Assembly: GCA_030950875.1 (NCBI GenBank) | Contig: JAUZQS010000068.1 | Location: 1-6,865, forward strand | Length of the DNA: 6,865 bases | Direction of reading: 5' to 3' | From: Mariprofundaceae bacterium | Lineage (GTDB): Bacteria > Pseudomonadota > Zetaproteobacteria > Mariprofundales > Mariprofundaceae | Shown here: positions 1 to 4,658 of the stretch, piece after piece | Numbering within the stretch: the stretch's first letter is position 1 | Layout of the letters: every line of letters starts with the position of its first letter | Translations under genes and position numbers: made by a program | The notes under the pieces: model-generated | Database searches by the model: none | The model's input: the letters and a program-made list of their open reading frames with translations, nothing else | Told to the model about the DNA's origin: nothing

Positions 1-51
1 AATCCAATAAATTACTCTTGGCAACAACCAAGTCAGTAACTTGCCCTTCAT
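1..51 (-). CDS. 5' fragment of the next operon gene (17 codons, product uncertain)
   Basis: An ATG at 51-49 opens a frame that stays open to the window edge and reads MKGKLLTWLLPRVIYWI. The start overlaps the TGA stop of the upstream exporter gene in an ATGA arrangement, the usual sign of translational coupling. The same 4-bp overlap joins the ligase and amidase genes in this window. No clear Shine-Dalgarno lies upstream, which fits coupling. The visible peptide has a short basic start followed by a hydrophobic, Trp-rich stretch, as in membrane-anchored enzymes of lipid metabolism. By context (directly after an MsbA-like exporter) and by the LLxWLLPR look, a lysophospholipid or lipid A acyltransferase family protein (DUF374-like or LpxL-like) is my best guess. 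A Kdo transferase (WaaA) is another neighbour often seen there. Seventeen residues cannot decide; the existence of the gene is more secure than its function. Confidence 0.6.
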   Translation of the reverse strand, partial: MKGKLLTWLLPRVIYWI

Positions 52-1772
52 GTCAACTTGGAATCAAATTGCATATGGTACAACTCAGCATACAAACCAC
101 CTTGCTCCAACAAGGCTTCATGCCGACCCATTTGAGTAATACCTCCATCATCTAAAACTACAATACAATCAGCATGTCGAATCGTGGATAGGCGATGCGC
201 AATCACCAACACCGTGCGGCCTTTCATCAAACGGTCAATGGCTTGTTGCACCAGTTGTTCTGATTCAGTATCTAGGCTACTCGTTGCCTCATCCAAAATA
301 AGAATCGGCGCATCTTTTAAGAGTGCCCGTGCCAATGATAAACGTTGACGCTGTCCGCCTGAAAGAATCACGCCACGCTCACCCACCATGGTTTCATATC
401 CTTGTGGAAGTTTCATAATGAAATCATGAGCATTGGCTGCCTTAGCAATTTCTTCCACCCGCTCACGATCAATATTTTCATGTCCATAAGCAATATTTTG
501 CAACACCGTATCATTGAATAGAATGACATCTTGGGTCACCAGAGCGATCTGTTGACGCAAGGATTCTTGGCTTAAATCACGCACATCATGCCCATCCAAC
601 AAAACACGCCCCTCACTCACATCCATAAAGCGAGGTACAAGGTTTGCCAATGAGCTTTTTCCCGCACCGCTACGCCCTATCAAAGCCACGACCTGCCCTG
701 CTTTTATTTCCAAATGAATATTCGAAAGCACAGATTTTTCAGAACCTGCATAACACAAGCCAACGCCTTCAAAAGAAATCGCATCTTGAAAGTCATGCAA
801 TACCTGCGCATTTGGCGCATCACACACACTCACTTCTTCATCTAAAATATCGAAAACACGTTCTGCTGCTGCCAACCCCTGTTGAATTTGGTTATTGGCA
901 CCAGACAAGCGCTTTACTGGCTCATAAAGCATAATCACAGCAGCCAAAAACGACATCAATGTGCCCGCCGTTGCTTCACCTGCGGCTACGCGTAGGCCAC
1001 CATAAAACAACACCCCAGCAATCCCAAACCCAGCCACCAACTCCATAATAGGAAATGACATTGCATTGACACGAAAGGCCCGCATCTGATGCTTCATAAA
1101 ACCACCAATCAAATCACGAAAACGTCCACGCTCATAATCTTCCATACCAAAGGCTTTTACAACACGAATCCCGCCCACCGTTTCTTCAATCAAGCTCGAC
1201 ATTTCACCCATTACGACCTGACCATCATACGTGGCTGAACGCATTTTTCGTCCAAACCGTAAAATAGGATAAATCATGATGGGGAACACCGCCATGGCAA
1301 TCAAAGCAAGCAGCCAATCCTGATAAAAAATAACCCCAATCAGAAAAATAATTGTCATCGTATCACGCATCAGTGCCGTCACCGATGTGCTGACTGCAGA
1401 TTGTACCAACGTTACATCATAACTAATGCGAGCCAATAATTCGCCTGTCTTTCGATGCGCAAAGAAATTCAATGACTGTGCTGTTAAACGGCTATAAATC
1501 TGGTTACGCAAATCATAAATAACCCGCTGGCCAATCCAGCCCATCAAATAAGCTTGCCCAAAATAGGCAGCACCTTTGACTGTATACAATCCAATCACCG
1601 CCATGGGAATATAGTAAATATACTCAGTTTTACCCGATAATGCCTGATCCAACGCTGGCTGTAATAACCACGCCATACCTGCAGTTGCCGCAGCAAGTAT
1701 TACCATGCATACCATCGCTATACTCAAACGCCCAATATAAGGCCTTAAAAATTCCAATAATCGTTTATACAA
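48..1772 (-). CDS. msbA: MsbA-like lipid A/lipid-linked glycan ABC exporter (permease-ATPase fusion)
   Basis: The 574-residue product has the usual length of a half-size type IV ABC exporter, which works as an inner-membrane homodimer and flips lipid A core or related lipids. Residues about 1-300 form the six-helix membrane domain (helices near 16-38, 52-76, 135-151, 153-171, 240-260 and 266-285). The ATPase half is complete: A-loop Y341, Walker A GRSGAGKS 366-373, Q-loop Q414, exporter-type X-loop TMVGERG 461-467, signature LSGGQ 470-474, Walker B LILDE 491-495, D-loop SSLD 498-501, H-loop H526. The start is TTG at 1772: an in-frame TAG lies three codons upstream, GAGGT sits 8 nt before it, and the next Met (residue 20) falls inside helix 1. 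The gene follows the amidase gene after 62 bp and its stop overlaps the next start by 4 bp. Substrate is inferred: lipid A is the family default, but a lipid-linked oligosaccharide is possible beside polysaccharide genes. Confidence 0.9.
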   Translation of the reverse strand: MYKRLLEFLRPYIGRLSIAMVCMVILAAATAGMAWLLQPALDQALSGKTEYIYYIPMAVIGLYTVKGAAYFGQAYLMGWIGQRVIYDLRNQIYSRLTAQSLNFFAHRKTGELLARISYDVTLVQSAVSTSVTALMRDTMTIIFLIGVIFYQDWLLALIAMAVFPIMIYPILRFGRKMRSATYDGQVVMGEMSSLIEETVGGIRVVKAFGMEDYERGRFRDLIGGFMKHQMRAFRVNAMSFPIMELVAGFGIAGVLFYGGLRVAAGEATAGTLMSFLAAVIMLYEPVKRLSGANNQIQQGLAAAERVFDILDEEVSVCDAPNAQVLHDFQDAISFEGVGLCYAGSEKSVLSNIHLEIKAGQVVALIGRSGAGKSSLANLVPRFMDVSEGRVLLDGHDVRDLSQESLRQQIALVTQDVILFNDTVLQNIAYGHENIDRERVEEIAKAANAHDFIMKLPQGYETMVGERGVILSGGQRQRLSLARALLKDAPILILDEATSSLDTESEQLVQQAIDRLMKGRTVLVIAHRLSTIRHADCIVVLDDGGITQMGRHEALLEQGGLYAELYHMQFDSKLT

Positions 1773-1834
1773 AACTATCTACCTCAAATATTTTTGGAGT
1801 CATCAATGTGAAAACGTCCTATCATGCATAAAAA
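1773..1834 (-). other. 62-bp spacer between amidase and exporter genes, the largest gap in the window
   Basis: This is the longest non-coding interval visible. Read on the minus strand it starts T-rich right after the amidase TAA and ends with the exporter ribosome binding site. I see no GC-rich hairpin followed by a T run, so no intrinsic terminator. I also see no -10/-35 pair at good spacing. A weak inverted repeat (CTC-C-AAA / TTT-GAG, 1783-1799) covers the Shine-Dalgarno. The simplest reading is that transcription continues through it from the upstream genes. Confidence 0.5.
1781..1785 (-). promoter_or_regulatory. Ribosome binding site that fixes the TTG start of the exporter gene
   Basis: On the minus strand GAGGT (within TTGAGGTAG) ends 8 nt before the TTG at 1772. 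An in-frame TAG lies between this site and the start codon, so translation cannot begin further upstream in this frame. This is the clearest Shine-Dalgarno in the window and explains how the exporter can be translated although it is 62 bp from the amidase stop. Confidence 0.75.
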
Positions 1835-3016
1835 TTATGACGATGATGCGGATATTTTAGAATCCAACATCCCCATACGTCGAAAAAAGTTCTTACTGGC
1901 TTGATACAATGCTTTCGCCAAACGTTCTTGATGTTTAATACTTTTCATTTTTCGCTCTTGCTTGGGATTAGAAATAAAATTCAACTCAACCAAAACACTA
2001 GGAATTTCCAATGCTGTCAGCACTACGAAACGTGCACGCTTGGGTGTTTTATATTTAATCGTATCTATCTTTTTCATTTGTAATAACATATTTTCAGCCA
2101 ACAACTGTGAGCTATTCAGGCTGTCACGCTTTGCCATATCACCCAAAATATTACGTACCATCGGATCGTCCACTGCTTGGCTCAACATCACGCCACCAAT
2201 CTCATCTGCAGCATTTTCTTTGGCAGCTAGCGCTACAGCAACCCTATCTGGCGTTGCTCCCCGCTCAGCCAGTGTGTACACACTCGCACCTTGCACTGTA
2301 CGCGTTTTTACAGCATCAGCATGAATACTAATCATCAAGTCGGCATGAGCCTTACGAGCCAATCGCACACGTTTTCTCAAAGGTACAAAATAATCACCTT
2401 TGCGGGTAAGCACAGCTCGCATCCCTGGTTTACTGTTAATCAATGCCGCTAACTTCTTAGCTACACGCAACGTAAAGTCTTTTTCTTTCAAACCATTACG
2501 CCCAATAGCTCCTGGATCTTCTCCACCATGCCCTGCATCGACAGCGATGACAATTTCATGATGTGACTTTTTCACCAAAACTTTTTTTTCTGGTCTATTT
2601 AGCGGTGATTCTTTGCGGATTAAATCGATGACCAAACGATGTGGTTTACCCTGCATGGGTTTTAATAAAAATGATCGTAAACCAATATTCTTTTTCTGTA
2701 TATCCAAAACAACACGTAAAACACCTTTTTTTGGCTCACCATAGCGCACATTCTTAATCATGGGGTCAGGTAAAGCCAACGATGCTATTTTATTAATCTT
2801 TGCGTGTTTCATATCAATCACGATACGCTCTGGAGCATGTAAGCGAAAAATCTCATAGTTAATGCTTCGGTCTAAATCAAAAACGATGCGCGTATGGTCA
2901 GGCGCTGTCCATAGACGTACATCCTGAACCTCTGCGGCTTCTAGCAAAGGAATATTAAGACACAATAAGCAAAAAAGGCTCAACAACCTCAATATAAATT
3001 TTCGATAATCTTTCAT
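1835..3016 (-). CDS. amiC: Periplasmic N-acetylmuramoyl-L-alanine amidase, AMIN + Amidase_3 (AmiC-type)
   Basis: This 393-residue secreted zinc hydrolase should cleave the amide bond between N-acetylmuramic acid and the L-Ala of the peptidoglycan stem peptide in the periplasm. Residues 1 to about 27 form a Sec signal peptide (basic MKDYRK, hydrophobic core, cleavage near LEA-AEV). An AMIN septal/peptidoglycan-targeting domain spans about 29-134, then a Lys-rich linker about 135-152, then the Amidase_3 catalytic domain about 153-380. The zinc and catalytic residues are in place: H163 in DAGHGGEDPGA, E178 in LKEKDF, H232 in SIHADA, and the catalytic Glu E344 in VLVELNFISNP. No LysM repeat follows, so it resembles AmiB without LysM, or AmiA/AmiC. 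An insert at about 253-325 corresponds to where family members carry the autoinhibitory segment relieved by EnvC/NlpD-type LytM activators; this is inferred from position. The ATG overlaps the ligase stop (ATGA) and has no good Shine-Dalgarno, so translation is probably coupled. Symbol by domain type only; orthology to E. coli AmiC is not shown. Confidence 0.92.
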   Translation of the reverse strand: MKDYRKFILRLLSLFCLLCLNIPLLEAAEVQDVRLWTAPDHTRIVFDLDRSINYEIFRLHAPERIVIDMKHAKINKIASLALPDPMIKNVRYGEPKKGVLRVVLDIQKKNIGLRSFLLKPMQGKPHRLVIDLIRKESPLNRPEKKVLVKKSHHEIVIAVDAGHGGEDPGAIGRNGLKEKDFTLRVAKKLAALINSKPGMRAVLTRKGDYFVPLRKRVRLARKAHADLMISIHADAVKTRTVQGASVYTLAERGATPDRVAVALAAKENAADEIGGVMLSQAVDDPMVRNILGDMAKRDSLNSSQLLAENMLLQMKKIDTIKYKTPKRARFVVLTALEIPSVLVELNFISNPKQERKMKSIKHQERLAKALYQASKNFFRRMGMLDSKISASSS

Positions 3017-4449
3017 CGTATCAATACTTGCTCACTTGCATCACTTTGCAAGAGATTCTGCTCATTTTTCTTTGCAACACGTTCACGCTCAATAAACAAT
3101 GCCGCCATCAATAAACCAATTAAAATCATAAAAGGTTCCATGATTCGGACAATAATAAAGGTATTCGCGCCTATACCGTGCGTCAATAAACCCGCAAAAC
3201 CACAAATTGCCCCCAAGGATGCTCCCTTAAGTATGGGGTCATTTATTTCATTATAACATTGCCGTAACAACACCCAGACTCGCCGCAAGAACCATAAAAA
3301 TAAAACCAATCCCACTATGCCTGTTTCCAATAATACCCGTGGATACTGTGCATCCAAAAATGGTCCACCTGTCACCCCTACACCCAACAACGGATGTTCG
3401 GGGAAATATTTCGTCAACACACTGTCCCATGCCCTTAACCGCTCAGTTGTCGAAGTATCAATTTTTATACCTCCAACATCCAGTTGACCTCGCTGCTCGG
3501 TCTGATCAAATGTAAACATCACCCTATCAACGACATTCTGAGGTAATACAAAAGGTAAAAGCACTACCGCCACCAAACAACCCGCAATTAACAAACGCTT
3601 GTTTTCTGATAAGAAAATAAAAAACAATATCGCAACAACAAATGATAAATAAGAGCTTCTTGATTCGGTAAACGCTAGCGGCACCAAAATAATCACCATT
3701 GAAAACAATAAAAGGTACCATCGTCTACTTTTTCCAGTATGCAAAAATATGCCCAAAACCACTGAAAACATGAGTACAAGATAACCACCAAAAGAATTTG
3801 GTTCACCTATTGCACCTTCAAAGGGTGCGGATACGCGTGCCCCAGATGGAATTTGAGCAATACCAGCCAAACTTGCCAATACACAGGTGATTAACATGAT
3901 GAGAAGGTAACGTTTGATGGCACCTTCATCATGTAAATGATTAATAACCATATAAAAAAGAACAAAAAATTCCAAATATTTGATAATAAAGAAAATACCA
4001 TATCCGCCCACGCGACCTGCAAACATACCTATGACTGTCGCAAACAATGCAACCAGCCAGTACCATGCTATTGGTTGATTAATAGGCGTGCTACGAACCG
4101 AACCCAATTCTTTAAAAATCGCCATGCGAAACATCCATGTAACGCACACCAAGGTTAATAAAATATCATCCAAACGTAATGTGACGCCACGCGATTCCGT
4201 GGTATTGACCATGCCACTTGCTAATTGGGCTTGCGTAGATCCGCCAAAGGTTAATTCGGGCGATAATAGCGTTGATAAAATCAACAAATATAATGTCAGT
4301 TCGATACTAGTAAAAGCCACCACCAACATCATCAAACCACCCATTAATAAAATTGGCCCACGAATCAAGTCTGGCGCCAACACATAAGCAGCATATAACA
4401 ATAAAATGGTAAGCACCAAAGTCAGCATCACTGCTGGTGGAAATGGCAC
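3013..4449 (-). CDS. O-antigen ligase/polymerase-family (Wzy_C) polytopic membrane protein
   Basis: The 478-residue product is strongly hydrophobic, with roughly ten to twelve membrane helices and a cytoplasmic-looking basic C-terminus (ERERVAKKNEQ...). It belongs to the WaaL/Wzy family, which transfers or polymerises lipid-linked glycan on the periplasmic side. Family features visible are GEPNSFGGYL at 215-224, the Ser/Arg-rich FTESRSSYLSF at 260-270 at a helix start, and a large periplasmic loop about 302-371. That loop is followed by ERLRAW (336-341), PLLGVG (353-358) and RVLLETGIVGL (371-381). The HN pair common before the ExG motif is replaced by DAQYP (366-370). Ligase versus polymerase cannot be told from sequence; the autokinase in the same operon leans towards a Wzy role. 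The start is uncertain: GTG at 4449 is the most upstream (an in-frame TAA lies further up), with GTG at 4431 and ATG at 4428 as alternatives; none has a strong Shine-Dalgarno. Confidence 0.85.
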   Translation of the reverse strand: MPFPPAVMLTLVLTILLLYAAYVLAPDLIRGPILLMGGLMMLVVAFTSIELTLYLLILSTLLSPELTFGGSTQAQLASGMVNTTESRGVTLRLDDILLTLVCVTWMFRMAIFKELGSVRSTPINQPIAWYWLVALFATVIGMFAGRVGGYGIFFIIKYLEFFVLFYMVINHLHDEGAIKRYLLIMLITCVLASLAGIAQIPSGARVSAPFEGAIGEPNSFGGYLVLMFSVVLGIFLHTGKSRRWYLLLFSMVIILVPLAFTESRSSYLSFVVAILFFIFLSENKRLLIAGCLVAVVLLPFVLPQNVVDRVMFTFDQTEQRGQLDVGGIKIDTSTTERLRAWDSVLTKYFPEHPLLGVGVTGGPFLDAQYPRVLLETGIVGLVLFLWFLRRVWVLLRQCYNEINDPILKGASLGAICGFAGLLTHGIGANTFIIVRIMEPFMILIGLLMAALFIERERVAKKNEQNLLQSDASEQVLIR

Positions 4450-4466
4450 CCGTATCGATTGATGAA
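4450..4466 (-). other. 17-bp spacer between small membrane protein and ligase genes
   Basis: This gap lacks a recognisable Shine-Dalgarno for the ligase GTG at 4449. The purine-rich GGGGAA stretch upstream lies inside the small gene and is about 30 nt away, too far for normal initiation. Re-initiation by ribosomes finishing the small gene is the likely route, which would make the small ORF a translational feeder for the ligase. Confidence 0.35.
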
Positions 4467-4658
4467 TCAGAGGTTATTCCCCTGTTTGCGTTGCGTATCC
4501 ATGGGTTGATAATTCGTATTATATGGTTCAGTAAATTGATCTGAACAAGTGCGCATCATTACCATAATCAACGCCACCAATACACATAACACAAATAAGC
4601 CAATAGCCTTATGTTTGCGGTTTTTACGGTATTTTAAGCGATTAAGATCGCGTTGCAC
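4467..4658 (-). CDS. Small single-pass membrane protein of unknown function (63 aa)
   Basis: I do not recognise this protein. It has a strongly basic N-terminus (residues 2-17, with nine Arg/Lys), one hydrophobic helix at about 18-35 (AIGLFVLCVLVALIMVMM), then a polar 28-residue tail with one Cys (C38) and several Asn, Gln and Thr. By the positive-inside rule the N-terminus is cytoplasmic and the tail periplasmic. The start is GTG at 4658, immediately after the TAA of the kinase gene and in the same frame. AAAGGG at 4666-4671 lies 7 nt upstream and serves as a plausible Shine-Dalgarno inside the last kinase codons. No earlier start is possible in frame, and the first internal Met (residue 32) would destroy the helix. 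It sits 17 bp before the ligase gene. Its place between autokinase and ligase suggests an accessory membrane subunit; this is inference. The alternative is a C-terminal extension of the kinase reached by stop-codon readthrough, or split off by a mutation. Confidence 0.65.
   Translation of the reverse strand: MQRDLNRLKYRKNRKHKAIGLFVLCVLVALIMVMMRTCSDQFTEPYNTNYQPMDTQRKQGNNL

Noticed and set aside
1773..1834. Possible internal promoter for the exporter gene
   Set aside because: TTGATG followed by TAGATA at 19 bp is the best pair, but the spacing is poor and the resulting transcript would begin at or after the start codon and lose the ribosome site.
2271..2284. Perfect 14-bp palindrome AGTGTGTACACACT
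   Set aside because: It is inside amidase codons (Val-Tyr-Thr) and does not extend. A 14-bp perfect palindrome is expected about 0.4 times by chance in a window this long. No operator role is supported.
1962..2324. Plus-strand open frame of 120 codons
   Set aside because: Antisense to the amidase catalytic domain, whose motifs are intact; no domain or sensible composition is seen.
4455..4470. Short inverted repeat GATT-GATG-AATC between the small gene and the ligase gene
   Set aside because: Only four base pairs, A/T-rich, with no T run; too weak for a terminator or regulatory hairpin.
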